From Paludisphaera soli (GTDB taxonomy: Bacteria; Planctomycetota; Planctomycetia; Isosphaerales; Isosphaeraceae): a stretch of 64,000 nt of DNA. Shown here in pieces: positions 35,056-44,198 of the stretch. A program made the position numbers and the translations under genes. The notes under the pieces were generated by a model. That model was given only the letters and a program-made list of their open reading frames with translations, did not search any database and was not told the DNA's origin. The stretch spans positions 22,273 to 86,272 of the forward strand of contig NZ_JAALJI010000029.1 in assembly GCF_011064595.1 (NCBI RefSeq), written 5' to 3'. Positions within the stretch are counted from its first letter, which is position 1, and each line of letters begins with the position of its first letter.

Positions 35056-35460
35056 ATGCTCATCGATCTGAGCGAGTCGGACGGGCGGCCGATCTACGGG
35101 CGGATCGCCGACGGGATCAGGTTCGCGATCGCGGGGGAGGTCTTGCGGCCGGGGGAGCTGGCTCCGTCGGTCCGCGAGCTGTCGAAGCAGCTGGTGGTGA
35201 ACCCGAACACCGTCGCGCGGGCGTATCGGGACCTCCAGGCGGAGGGGTTGCTGGAGCCGGTGCGGGGGACGGGGTTGCAGGTCGCCTCGGGGGCGACCGA
35301 CCGCTGCCGCCTGGCGCGGGTGGAGCACGTCCGGGGACGGCTCCGGGCGGCGATCGAGGAGGCGCGCGAGACGGGCCTCGCCGCCGCCGAGATCGAGGCG
35401 ATCCTCCGCGAGGAGTGGGAGCGGGGGACCGGGGTCCAGGCGAACGGGAAGGGGGCTTGA
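35056..35460 (+). CDS. GntR family regulator, YtrA type
   Basis: A 134-residue regulator. Residues 1-75 form the winged helix: GRPIYGRIADGIRFAIAGEVLRPGELAPSVRELSKQLVVNPNTVARAYRDLQAEGLLEPVRGTG in outline, with the recognition helix at NPNTVARAY. The short C-terminal part (about 50 residues, two helices) has no effector domain, typical of YtrA regulators that control adjacent ABC transporters. An AGGAGG site lies eight bases before the ATG. It starts three bases before, and is surely co-transcribed with, the ABC ATPase. It probably binds the dyad at 35012-35032. Confidence 0.85.
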   Translation: MLIDLSESDGRPIYGRIADGIRFAIAGEVLRPGELAPSVRELSKQLVVNPNTVARAYRDLQAEGLLEPVRGTGLQVASGATDRCRLARVEHVRGRLRAAIEEARETGLAAAEIEAILREEWERGTGVQANGKGA

Positions 35461-35463
35461 GCC

Positions 35464-36429
35464 ATGGCCGATGAAGCAGCCGTCGCGATTGCGATCCACG
35501 ACGTGAGCAAGTTCTACCGCGATCAGGTCGCCCTCGACGGGCTCACCTTGCGGGTCCCCGAAGGCTCGGTCTTCGGCCTGCTCGGCGAGAACGGCGCGGG
35601 GAAGACGACGACGATCCAGATCCTCCTGGGGATGATCCGGGCCGACTCCGGCCGGGCGCGGGTGCTCGACCTCGACCCCGCCCACGAGGGGCTGGAAGTC
35701 CGGCGGCGGGTGGGCTACGTCCCCGAGGTCCCGGCGCTCTACGACTGGATGACCGTGGCCGAGATCGGCTGGTTCGCCGCCGGTTTCCACCCGGAGCCGG
35801 TCGTCGGCCCCGCCGGGTTCCTCTCGCGCTACGGCGAGTCGACCCGGGGCTTCGGCCTGCCGCCGGACCGCAAGATCAAGGCGCTGTCCAAGGGCATGCG
35901 GGCCAAGGTGTCGCTCTCGCTGGCGCTGGCCTCGGATCCGTCGCTCTTGATCCTGGACGAGCCGACTTCGGGCCTGGACGCGATGGTCCGGCGCGAGTTC
36001 CTGGAGAGCATGGTGGACCTGGCCGCGAACGGCCGGACGGTCTTCCTGTCGAGCCACCAGCTCGGCGAGGTGGAGCGGGTGGCCAGCCACGTCGCCCTGC
36101 TGCACCAGGGCAAGCTGATCCTGGCCGAGCCGCTCGACGAGCTGCGGGCGAGCACGTTCCTGCTGGCGGTGAGCTTCCAGAGCCGCGACCACCACCCGGC
36201 CCCGCCGGCGAGCCTGCCGATCGAGCTGATCGACGCCTCCGACGCCCCGCGTCAGGCCCACTGGCTGGTCCGCGCCCGCGACCGCGCCGCGTGCGAGGCG
36301 GTCCGCAACCTGCCGGGGGTCGATTCGCTCCGGATCGAGGCTCCCTCGCTCGAAGACGTCTACATCGGCTACATGCGGGGCCGACGGCCCTCGCCCCCGC
36401 CGGCCCCCGGCGCGGTCCACGTCGCCTGA
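35464..36429 (+). CDS. ABC transporter ATP-binding protein
   Basis: A 321-residue ATPase of the ABC-2 exporter type. Walker A is GENGAGKT at residues 41-48, the signature is LSKGMRAKVSLSLAL (the usual LSGGQ changed to LSKGM, common in this group), Walker B is LLILDEPTSGLD, and the switch His is in FLSSHQLGEVERVA. The last 70 residues form a C-terminal extension of the kind found in drug and bacitracin exporters. It works with the permease encoded 37 bases downstream. Substrate is unknown; YtrA-type operons often respond to cell-envelope stress, which is an inference here. Confidence 0.9.
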   Translation: MADEAAVAIAIHDVSKFYRDQVALDGLTLRVPEGSVFGLLGENGAGKTTTIQILLGMIRADSGRARVLDLDPAHEGLEVRRRVGYVPEVPALYDWMTVAEIGWFAAGFHPEPVVGPAGFLSRYGESTRGFGLPPDRKIKALSKGMRAKVSLSLALASDPSLLILDEPTSGLDAMVRREFLESMVDLAANGRTVFLSSHQLGEVERVASHVALLHQGKLILAEPLDELRASTFLLAVSFQSRDHHPAPPASLPIELIDASDAPRQAHWLVRARDRAACEAVRNLPGVDSLRIEAPSLEDVYIGYMRGRRPSPPPAPGAVHVA

Positions 36430-36466
36430 CGCCTCCCCTCGTCCTTCGATCCGAAAGGAGGATCGC

Positions 36467-39310
36467 ATGCTCGCGCGATTGTGGTGGAAAGAGGCGCGGC
36501 AGGCCTGGCCGATCTGGGCGTTCCTGGCCGCGTCGGGCCTGGCGCTGCAGGCCTTCGTGGGATGGTACTGGGGCGAGGAGGCCGGGCCCGGCGGGTACGT
36601 CAACGTGGCGCTCGTCTTCACGATGATCTACCTGTTCCTGATCGCCGCCGCCGTCTTCGCGGGGGAGCGGGAGAACGGCACGCTGGGGATGCTCGACGTC
36701 TTCCCGATCGGCCGCCCGAAGGTCTGGACGGCCAAGGCCTCGTTCACGCTCGCCACGACGGCCGCGATGGGGCTGCTGCTCTGGCTTGGGGCCCGCCTGT
36801 TCGGGGTCGACGCCTCGGAGTGGGCGAAGCGGGGCGGGGTGGGGTCGGTCTGGGCCCTGAACGGCCTGGGCTGGGGGCTCCTCTGGTCGTCCCTCGTGGC
36901 CAATGCGCTCTTCGCCGCGCTGCTGGCGATGGCCTCGCTGTGCGTCTGCCTGCTCGCGCTCGTGGACTTGAACGTCGGCCCGAAGACGTTCGAGGCCGCT
37001 CCCACCCTGCTGACCCTGGCGGGCCTGGCGGCGGGGGGCTCGGCCTGGATCTTCCGGCGCACAGGCCCCCCGAGCCCCTCGCGGCGATCCCGGGTGCGGC
37101 CCAGGGTCCTCGCGACCGCCGAGGCGAGTCCGGCGGGGACGGTGGAGGTCGTCGGGCCCTCTCGGCCGGTCCGGGTCTGGCCCACCACCGCGACGAGGCT
37201 CGCGTGGCAGAGCCTGCGCGAGGTGCGGTCGAACCTGGGGATGCTGCTGGCCCTGGGACTGCTCCCCTCGCTGCTCGCCTTCGCGAACGTGAATCACTTC
37301 GAACTGGACCCGATCGTGGTGCTCTGCTTCTTCGCGACGGCCCTTCTGACGGGCGTAGCCGCCTTCCAGGGGGATAACCGCGGCAGGACCCAGCGGTTCC
37401 TGCTCCAGCATGGGGCGCGGCCGGGCCTGGTCTGGGGCGTGAAGGTGCTGATCTGGTGGGGCGTGGCGATGACGATCCTGTGCGTGGGCGGCAATCCGCT
37501 CTGGGCCTCGATCTTCGGTCGGTCTGGAGGGTCGCAGGCGGCCGGGCTAAGTGATGTCCTCTTCGCTTCGACGACCCTCCTGTCGATCGGCTTCGCGGCG
37601 TCCGCCCTTTGCGGAATGGTCTTCAAGCGCGGGATCATGGCGGGGGCGATCTCCGTGGTGGCCTGCCTGGCGCTCTACATCCCGCTCGCGGGGCTGTTCG
37701 CGTCCAAGCTCCTGGAGCCCTGGCATCTCCCGTTCGTCGCGGCGGGGCTGCTGCTGGTGGGCTGGGCCTGGAGCGGCGACTGGATGTTCGATCGGCCGGG
37801 CCTGGGCCGCTGGGCGCGGCTCGGGCTGTACGCGGCCGCCGTGACGGGCGCGCTCGTCTCGTCCTACATCGGCGGGCGCGTCTGGGGCGTCACGAGCCTG
37901 CCGCCGGGCCGCGCCGAGGAGCTGTTCCAGACCGCACGGATCACCGCCCCGATCGACGACGCGGAGAACGCGGCCCCGCTCTACGCCGAGGCCGCCCGAG
38001 TGCTCGAACCGAACGCCTCGCCGGTCCATTCGGAAGGCCGGCCGCCCCTGCCGACGAACGAGACGGGGGCCTTGGTCGCCGGGGACTGGGACGTCGCTGA
38101 CCCCGCGCTGGACGCCTGGCTGGCGACGATCGAGCCCGGCCTCCAGAAGCTCCGCGAGGCGTCGCGCAAGCCGGGCCTCCAGTTCGTGGAGCCGGGGCGG
38201 GCGACCCTCTTCACCCGGACGGGGGAGCCGTCGACGTTCTCCCTGCTGATCCCCCTGGTCGTCTCCGCCCGCGTGAAGTCGGCGCGGGGCGACCTGGACG
38301 GGGCCTGGACGGAGATCGAGACCCTGATCCGCGCGTCGAGGCAGCTCTCGCACGCGAACTCCTGGTCGGTCGGCCTGCTGGAGCCGGCCGGGCTCGGGCT
38401 GGCGATGCGCTGGGCGGCCGACCCGCGGCAGACGGTCGGATCGCTGGAACGGGGCCTGCGGGCGTATCGCGCCATCCCTGCGACGGCGAGCAAGGCGGAC
38501 GGGGTCCGCATGAACGCCCTGGTCTTCCGCAACACGCTGGAGCTGCCGAAGGACGAGTTGCTGGACGGCCTGTTCTCGCGATGGGCGACCAACCGCATGA
38601 GGATCGACCCGATGCAGCGGCTGATGTACGACCTCCAATCGACCCCCTGGGAAATCGCCCGGACGCGACGGGTGCTCGATCTCCTGGCCGCGGATCGCAT
38701 CCAGGAGATCTCCAATCGGCCGTATGAGTTGACGACCAACCGGATGTGGACGCCCCAGGTCGGGCTCGTCTGGAGCGAGTCCGACGGCAAACGTCGCCTC
38801 GTCTCGCACGAGGAACTCGCCAGGCTGACCGAGAGGACGCCCCTGATCGAGCACTCCGACTTGCAGCGCGACCTTTCGTGGTGGGATCGGAACGAGACGG
38901 CCCGGCGGGCCCTGAACTGGATCTTCCTGCTGAGGATCTGGCAGGCGGGTCACGACGGGGCGTTTCCGGAGCGGACCCGGCTCCTGACCGATCTGGACGT
39001 CGAGGGGATCGACGTCCAGGGACTACTCAACTCACCAGACGGTCGCGACCTGTACCTGAACGGCGAAGGTTTCCACTTCATCCCCTCGGAGGGCCAGAGT
39101 CTGCTCTCGCTCGGCTCGTTCGGTCCGGTCTTCCCATTCGACACGCCCGTCCAGAAGTTCGAGCCGACGGCGGGATGCTGGCTGCTCTACAGCGTGGGCC
39201 CGGACGGGAAGGACGATCGGGGCCGCAACAACCTGGATACCAACGGCCAGGGCGACATCATCTTCCCGCTCAAGGACGACGTGAAGCCGCCCCCGGCCGA
39301 GGCCCGCTGA
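36467..39310 (+). CDS. ABC-2 permease fused to a large C-terminal soluble domain
   Basis: A 947-residue protein. Residues 1-470 contain about twelve hydrophobic segments in two halves separated by a basic, Pro-rich loop (about residues 195-245), each half resembling an ABC-2 permease (MLARLWWKEARQAWPIW; AWQSLREVRSNLGMLL). Residues about 480-947 are soluble: helical repeats with AENAAPLYAEAARVLEP, and a C-terminal block FLLRIWQAGHDGAFPE...LLYSVGPDGKDDRG, which resembles the end of planctomycete pseudopilin-type proteins. I know of no function for this part. A strong AAGGAGG site precedes the ATG. The gene completes the GntR-ATPase-permease operon. A fusion of two genes is possible, but no internal stop or frameshift is seen. 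Confidence 0.78.
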   Translation: MLARLWWKEARQAWPIWAFLAASGLALQAFVGWYWGEEAGPGGYVNVALVFTMIYLFLIAAAVFAGERENGTLGMLDVFPIGRPKVWTAKASFTLATTAAMGLLLWLGARLFGVDASEWAKRGGVGSVWALNGLGWGLLWSSLVANALFAALLAMASLCVCLLALVDLNVGPKTFEAAPTLLTLAGLAAGGSAWIFRRTGPPSPSRRSRVRPRVLATAEASPAGTVEVVGPSRPVRVWPTTATRLAWQSLREVRSNLGMLLALGLLPSLLAFANVNHFELDPIVVLCFFATALLTGVAAFQGDNRGRTQRFLLQHGARPGLVWGVKVLIWWGVAMTILCVGGNPLWASIFGRSGGSQAAGLSDVLFASTTLLSIGFAASALCGMVFKRGIMAGAISVVACLALYIPLAGLFASKLLEPWHLPFVAAGLLLVGWAWSGDWMFDRPGLGRWARLGLYAAAVTGALVSSYIGGRVWGVTSLPPGRAEELFQTARITAPIDDAENAAPLYAEAARVLEPNASPVHSEGRPPLPTNETGALVAGDWDVADPALDAWLATIEPGLQKLREASRKPGLQFVEPGRATLFTRTGEPSTFSLLIPLVVSARVKSARGDLDGAWTEIETLIRASRQLSHANSWSVGLLEPAGLGLAMRWAADPRQTVGSLERGLRAYRAIPATASKADGVRMNALVFRNTLELPKDELLDGLFSRWATNRMRIDPMQRLMYDLQSTPWEIARTRRVLDLLAADRIQEISNRPYELTTNRMWTPQVGLVWSESDGKRRLVSHEELARLTERTPLIEHSDLQRDLSWWDRNETARRALNWIFLLRIWQAGHDGAFPERTRLLTDLDVEGIDVQGLLNSPDGRDLYLNGEGFHFIPSEGQSLLSLGSFGPVFPFDTPVQKFEPTAGCWLLYSVGPDGKDDRGRNNLDTNGQGDIIFPLKDDVKPPPAEAR

Positions 39311-39316
39311 TCGCGC

Positions 39317-39347
39317 GGGGGAGGCCCGTGATCCTCGGGCCTCCCCC
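39317..39347. terminator. Terminator hairpin after the permease gene
   Basis: GGGGGAGGCCCG and CGGGCCTCCCCC form a perfect 12-bp stem with a 7-nt loop (TGATCCT), starting seven bases after the permease stop. No T tract follows on either strand. Confidence 0.6.
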
Positions 39348-39637
39348 CTCGCCGGCTCTCGCCGACGCCCGACAGGGTGCGGCCCTGTTGTCGGAAAGCG
39401 ACATCCCGGCCATTCGGGGAAGGCTCGTCCGGATTCCGACGGGGGCGCTGTAAGATCCTTCGGGATGGATCGTTCCTGGTTTCAGAACCTGTCGCGTGCA
39501 AGGATTTCTCGATCCCAGGATGGGGAATCCAGGGGAAGGGTGCCACCTTCTCGAATCCGGGTCGCGGCGAAGCGGCCCCGAGATCAAGGAACCCGTCGAC
39601 CGGCCTGCCGCGCGGATGACCGCGGAAGGGGGGAGCC
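39348..39637. other. Gene-free spacer
   Basis: About 290 bases with no supported gene. GGATGGATCG and GGAAGGG patches occur but no credible start and coding frame. A GGAAGGGGGGAGCC sequence just before 39638 is the binding site of the next gene. Confidence 0.35.
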
Positions 39638-40231
39638 ATGGGTCGGAGTGGACTGGATCGCGCGGTCCCGGGCGGCGCCCGCCAGGGGCTGGGGATGCTC
39701 GTGTTCCTCGGCCTGACGGCCCTGCTGGTGTTCGCGCCGACGTACCTCTCGACGCGCCTGCGCCCCGGGGCGGGCGAGGAGGCGTGGTCGGAGCCGTCGA
39801 ACCGACCGCGGACGACCGTGGGGGCCCGCATGGTGGAATCGCGGTTCTCGGACGGCTTCGAGGAAGTGGCCGCGGAGGTCGCCGAGGCCCCCGAGGCGAC
39901 GAGCTGGGAAGCCCTGCGCGCCCTGCTGGAGAAGCGCGGGCGGACGGACCTCTGGTATTCGATCCGGGTCGCCTGGCTGATGGACGACGGCAGCGAGGCG
40001 GAGGTGACGTACGTCCGCCAGCCCTACCACGACCGCTATCACTTCCTGGAGTTCGTGCAACTCTCCAGGGGCCAGGCGCTCGGGCCCGAGACGATCTGGA
40101 CCGCCGCCTGGGGCGGCGACGGCGAGCCCGGCTCCGAGCATCAGGGCCGGTTGCCGGAGACGCTCCTGGAGAAGCTCCTCACGAGTTCGACCATCGACCA
40201 GAACGGCTTCCGATCGGTCAACGTCCGCTGA
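39638..40231 (+). CDS. Hypothetical single-pass membrane protein
   Basis: A 197-residue protein that I do not recognise. Residues about 18-35 (LGMLVFLGLTALLVFAPTYL) are a transmembrane helix or uncleaved signal. The rest is polar and mixed alpha/beta, with RTDLWYSIRVAWLMDDGSEAEVTY and YHDRYHFLEFVQLSRGQ. GGAAGGGGGGAG lies about six bases before the ATG, which supports translation. The 3' end overlaps the end of the convergent hydrolase gene by 14 bases. No neighbour gives a clear function. Confidence 0.6.
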   Translation: MGRSGLDRAVPGGARQGLGMLVFLGLTALLVFAPTYLSTRLRPGAGEEAWSEPSNRPRTTVGARMVESRFSDGFEEVAAEVAEAPEATSWEALRALLEKRGRTDLWYSIRVAWLMDDGSEAEVTYVRQPYHDRYHFLEFVQLSRGQALGPETIWTAAWGGDGEPGSEHQGRLPETLLEKLLTSSTIDQNGFRSVNVR

Positions 40232-41930
40232 CGGGGGCCGTCGCGACGTGGCGTCGGAGGATGCGATCGACCTCGACGAGCGTGAAGTCGCTGGAGTTCA
40301 TCGTGGTGTGGAACTCGGGGACGAGGGTCTCGCTCTCGGCCCCGGGGTGGTGGGCGCTCGCGATCGGCACCGCGCCGTCGCCGTGGGCGACCGCCGCCGG
40401 CACCTTCGCCGTCCCGGCGATGGTGTGCAGCCGGACGTTCGGGTTCACCGGCAGGCAGCGCATGACCTGATGGACCGGCTCGCGGCGTCGGAGCATCCCG
40501 ATGCTGTTCGGGAGCCCGTACATGTAAGGCTTGATCGCGCCGGGGTTGTCGCGTTCGACTTGCGGGACCAGGGCGCGGAGATCCTCGGGGCGGCGGGTGA
40601 GCCGCTCGCTGATCACGCCGCCCGGCTGCGCCGCCACCCCCAGGCCGTCGTGCGGGGTCGCCAGGAAGACGACCCGTCGCACGAAGGGGACCGGCTCGAA
40701 GAAGAAGAGGTCGGCCAGGAACGCGCGAGCCGCCTCCGCGAGGGCCAGCGATTCCAGCGGCCGGTTCGCCACCAGGTTCCAGAGCGCCCGGCCGCTGGAG
40801 ACGATCTGGAGCTTGATGAGCAGCCCCCCCATGCTGTGGCCCAGCAGCACCGTGTTCTGGAGCCCGGGATCGGACCGCGAGGGGTCGAACGCGGCCTCGA
40901 AGCGATGCAGGTCGCGACGGAACAGGGCGGCCGAGTGCAGGAACGTGAGCCCCGTCGCGTAGCGGTAGCCGATGATCTGGTAGCGATCCAGGAATCCCGG
41001 GATCGACCGCAGGCTGTTCATCAGGTCGGTGAACGTATAGGGCGTGTCGTACAGGCCGTGGACGAAGATCAGGGGGATCTTGCCCGGTTGGTACGGTTCC
41101 AGCATCCCGAGGAACGCGCGGTCGACGTCCTGGCTGGGGTTCAGCAGGCCCGACCAGCCCGACTGGAGCCCGCCGGTCGCCTCCTCCAGGTAGGCGATCG
41201 GGGCGTCCAGGTCGGAGGCGAGGGTCCAGCTCGCGCCGGTCGGCGCGACCTGCGAGACGCGCAGCGGGTCGTGGAACTCCAGCACGTCGCCCGGCCCGCC
41301 GGCCCCGCCGCACCAGGCGTCGAGGTCGGGCCTCAGGACGGCCGTCGCGGGGAAGAACATCGGCTCGGGGAGGAACGCGTCGTCGGCCGTCGCGTGGGGG
41401 TTCTGACGCCGCACCACCTGCGTCGCGCCGACGCCCTCGCGGGCGTGCCTCCGCTGATTGGAAGGATTCCGAGGCGCGGCGGCGGGGTCGAGGAGCTGAT
41501 GGAAGTCGGCCGGCGACCAGACGAATCCCCGGTGGACGATCGGGACCACGATCACCCCGCGCGGGGATCGGACCAACAGTCGGGATCGGGGATCGAGGGC
41601 CCGGTGGCAGGTTGCGGAGCGCAGGCAGTCCGCGAGGTTCTGGTTGTACAGGGCGACGGCCCGGCCGCAGCGTCGGGAGTCCGGGTCGGGGTCGGCCGTC
41701 ATCGCGGCGAAGGCGAAGACGGCCCCCTCGTAGTAGCGGTCGACGCACTCGCGCGAGCCGACGCGCTCGGCGCGGGTCGCGAGGCGGCGAGCGGAGGCCG
41801 CCCGGGCCAGAGCGGCCTCGGGATCGATCCCGGCCGCACCGGCCGCGCAAGGGGCCGCCAGCAAAAGCGTCGCGACGAGCGCGAGGCGCAGGCGGGGACG
41901 GGGCAGGCCGGCTCGCCGAGTCTCTTCCAT
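40218..41930 (-). CDS. Secreted alpha/beta-hydrolase (lipase-like)
   Basis: A 570-residue protein. It starts with a basic segment and a hydrophobic core (LRLALVATLLLAAPCAAGA) that ends in an Ala-rich cleavage region, so it should be exported. The catalytic half, from about residue 280, has the oxyanion strand PLIFVHGLYDTPYTF, the nucleophile elbow GHSMGG near residue 360, and later FLATPHDG and a Gly-Asp-Gly-Ala block before a C-terminal EFHTTMNS with the likely catalytic His. Substrate (lipid or ester) is unknown. I use the ATG at 41930, with GAGG eight bases upstream, rather than the TTG at 41948. Confidence 0.75.
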   Translation of the reverse strand: MEETRRAGLPRPRLRLALVATLLLAAPCAAGAAGIDPEAALARAASARRLATRAERVGSRECVDRYYEGAVFAFAAMTADPDPDSRRCGRAVALYNQNLADCLRSATCHRALDPRSRLLVRSPRGVIVVPIVHRGFVWSPADFHQLLDPAAAPRNPSNQRRHAREGVGATQVVRRQNPHATADDAFLPEPMFFPATAVLRPDLDAWCGGAGGPGDVLEFHDPLRVSQVAPTGASWTLASDLDAPIAYLEEATGGLQSGWSGLLNPSQDVDRAFLGMLEPYQPGKIPLIFVHGLYDTPYTFTDLMNSLRSIPGFLDRYQIIGYRYATGLTFLHSAALFRRDLHRFEAAFDPSRSDPGLQNTVLLGHSMGGLLIKLQIVSSGRALWNLVANRPLESLALAEAARAFLADLFFFEPVPFVRRVVFLATPHDGLGVAAQPGGVISERLTRRPEDLRALVPQVERDNPGAIKPYMYGLPNSIGMLRRREPVHQVMRCLPVNPNVRLHTIAGTAKVPAAVAHGDGAVPIASAHHPGAESETLVPEFHTTMNSSDFTLVEVDRILRRHVATAPVSGR

Positions 41931-42052
41931 GAACGCCTCGTCGGACAATCGATCCTTCCGCGACGCCGGGCGACGCCGTATCCGATGCCAATGCGATCGG
42001 TCGCCCGGGTCCGGCGGCTTTCATGGAATTCGGCGAGCCGGTCGGAATTCGC

Positions 42053-43966
42053 TCACATCACGATCAGCGGCGAGCGCTTGTCGGCGGCCTCGTCCATGAA
42101 GGTCTGGATCCGCGAGACCAGCTCGCGGGCGTCCGGGGTGACGCCTTCCAGGATCAGGGCGTTGGACCAGAGCTGCAGGCCGCACTCCTTGATGAAGGCG
42201 TCGTGCTCCGCGTTGGCGGCCAGGCGGCCGAGGCGGCGGATCAACGGGGCCTTGGGGTTGATCTCCAGGATCCGCGACATCTCCGGGACGTCCTTGTTGG
42301 CCATCTTCAGGATGCGCTGCATCTGGGTGGAGAGCCCGCCGTCGGCGTTGACGAGGCAGCAGGGGCTGTCGGTCAGGCGCTTCGACTCGCGGACCTCGCG
42401 GACGCGGGTCCCGACGGCCTCGCGGAAGAGTTCGAGCACCCGGGCGAAGCCGGGCTCGGCCTTCTCTTCGGGCGTCTCGACCTTCGACTCCTCGTCGGCC
42501 GCCTCGGGGAGGTCCAGGTCGTCGGAGTCGATCGAGGTCAGGAGCTTGCCGTCGTACGAGCCGAGGGCGTTGGTGACGAACTCGTCGATCGGCTCGGTGA
42601 GGTAGAGTACCTCGATCTTCCGCTTGCGGAAGACCTCCAGGTTCGGGTTCTTCTCGATCGCGGCGAGGTCGGGGCCGCCGAGGAAGTAGATCCGCTTCTG
42701 GCCCTCGGGCATGCGGGCGACGTAGTCGTCGAGGGAGACGTCGAGCCTGCCGTCGGCCTTCTGCGACGACGCGAACCGGATGAGCTTCGCCAGCCGATCG
42801 CGCTGGGGGGCGTCGACGATCGCGCCTTCCTTGAGCAGCGTGCCGAACTGCTCGGTGAAGGTCTGGAAGGCCTCGGGCTGGTCCTTGGCGAGTTGGTCGA
42901 TGCGGTCGAACACAGACTTCAGCAGCGACCCTCGGATCCGGCGGATCACCGTGTTGTCCTGGAGCGTCTCGCGCGAGACGTTCAGGGGCAGGTCTTCGGA
43001 GTCGACCAGGCCGAACAGGAACCGGAGGTAGTCCGGCAGCAGCTCGCGGCAGTCGTTCTGGACGAGCACCCGCTTGGCGCAGAGGCTGACGCCGTGCTCC
43101 AGCCGGGGGAATCCGTAACGCTCCAGGTTCGACGGCGGGCAGTAGAGGACCGCGTGGAACTGGATCGGCGAGTCCACCGAGGCGTGCAGGTGCCAGAGCG
43201 GCTTCTCGTCGGGGTGGTGGCTCAGGTGCTGGTAGAAGCGGTCGTACTGCTCCTCGGTCACCTGACGCTTGGGCTCGACCCAGATCGGCTTCTGGTCGTT
43301 GATGACCTCGCCGTCGGCGCCGAGCTTGATCGGGTGGGGGACGAAGCTCGAATAGCGCCGGACGACGTCCTTGATGTGGTACGGCGAGGCGAAGTCCTTG
43401 GCGTCCTCCTTGAGGTGGAGGATGATCTCGGTCCCGCGGGGCAGGGGCCCTTCGACGGGCTCGACGGTGAACCGGCCGGTGCCGTCGGAGGCCCACTCCC
43501 AGCCGTGCTCGTCGCGGTAGCTGCGGGTGCGGACGCGGACCTGATCGGCGACCATGAAGGCCGAGTAGAAGCCGACGCCGAACTGGCCGATGAGCGAGAC
43601 GTCGGCCTTCGCCCGGTCCTCGGCCGACAGGCTCTTCAGGAACTCGCCCGAGCCGCTGTGGGCGATAGTCCCCAGGTTCGCGACCAGCTCGTCGCGGGTC
43701 ATGCCGACGCCCGTGTCGCGGATCGTCAGCCGGCGTTCGGCCTCGTCGGGGACGATCGCGATCTCCAGCGTGCCGCACTCTCGCTGCGAATCGTCGGTCA
43801 GCGAGACGAACCGCATCTTGTCGAGCGCGTCGGACGCGTTCGAGATCAGCTCCCGGAGCGCGATATCGCGGCTCTGGTACAGCGAGTGCGAGAGCAGGTG
43901 GAGGAGCTGCTTGATCTCCGCCTGGAAGGTGAATTCCTGCCGTTCCTGCGCGTCTGCGGCTGTCAT
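42053..43966 (-). CDS. htpG: Hsp90-family chaperone HtpG
   Basis: A 637-residue chaperone of normal length. The N-terminal ATPase has FQAEIKQLLHLLSHSLYQSRDIALRELISNASDALDK, then IRDTGVGMTRDELV and GQFGVGFYSAFMVAD; the middle domain has QNDCRELLPDYLRFLFGLVDSEDLPLNVSRE; the C-terminal dimerisation domain has LEINPKAPLIRRL. All ATP-binding motifs are intact. It probably stands alone, with 122 and 232 bases of spacer on its sides. No CIRCE heat-shock operator was found upstream. The start at 43966 has only a weak binding site. Confidence 0.96.
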   Translation of the reverse strand: MTAADAQERQEFTFQAEIKQLLHLLSHSLYQSRDIALRELISNASDALDKMRFVSLTDDSQRECGTLEIAIVPDEAERRLTIRDTGVGMTRDELVANLGTIAHSGSGEFLKSLSAEDRAKADVSLIGQFGVGFYSAFMVADQVRVRTRSYRDEHGWEWASDGTGRFTVEPVEGPLPRGTEIILHLKEDAKDFASPYHIKDVVRRYSSFVPHPIKLGADGEVINDQKPIWVEPKRQVTEEQYDRFYQHLSHHPDEKPLWHLHASVDSPIQFHAVLYCPPSNLERYGFPRLEHGVSLCAKRVLVQNDCRELLPDYLRFLFGLVDSEDLPLNVSRETLQDNTVIRRIRGSLLKSVFDRIDQLAKDQPEAFQTFTEQFGTLLKEGAIVDAPQRDRLAKLIRFASSQKADGRLDVSLDDYVARMPEGQKRIYFLGGPDLAAIEKNPNLEVFRKRKIEVLYLTEPIDEFVTNALGSYDGKLLTSIDSDDLDLPEAADEESKVETPEEKAEPGFARVLELFREAVGTRVREVRESKRLTDSPCCLVNADGGLSTQMQRILKMANKDVPEMSRILEINPKAPLIRRLGRLAANAEHDAFIKECGLQLWSNALILEGVTPDARELVSRIQTFMDEAADKRSPLIVM

Positions 43967-44198
43967 AATCGGCGATCACCCCGAATCGAGACCCCATGAA
44001 GCCGCCAGGCGCTCGCCTGCGGCCTGTCCCTCGGACGGTCTTCGGTGCAAGCCGCGCGCCGCCGAACGGCCCGACGCGCAAGTCTCGGCCCAGCAAGAAA
44101 CTACCGAACGCACGAGGTTGACCGCCGCCCCGACAGGCATGCCGAGGCGGGGAGGCGACCGACAAAATGGCAGGCTGCAGCCGGGCCCGGACGGGTGC

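Noticed and set aside
43967..44198. CIRCE or other heat-shock operator upstream of htpG
   Set aside because: No TTAGCACTC-type inverted repeat is present in the upstream region.
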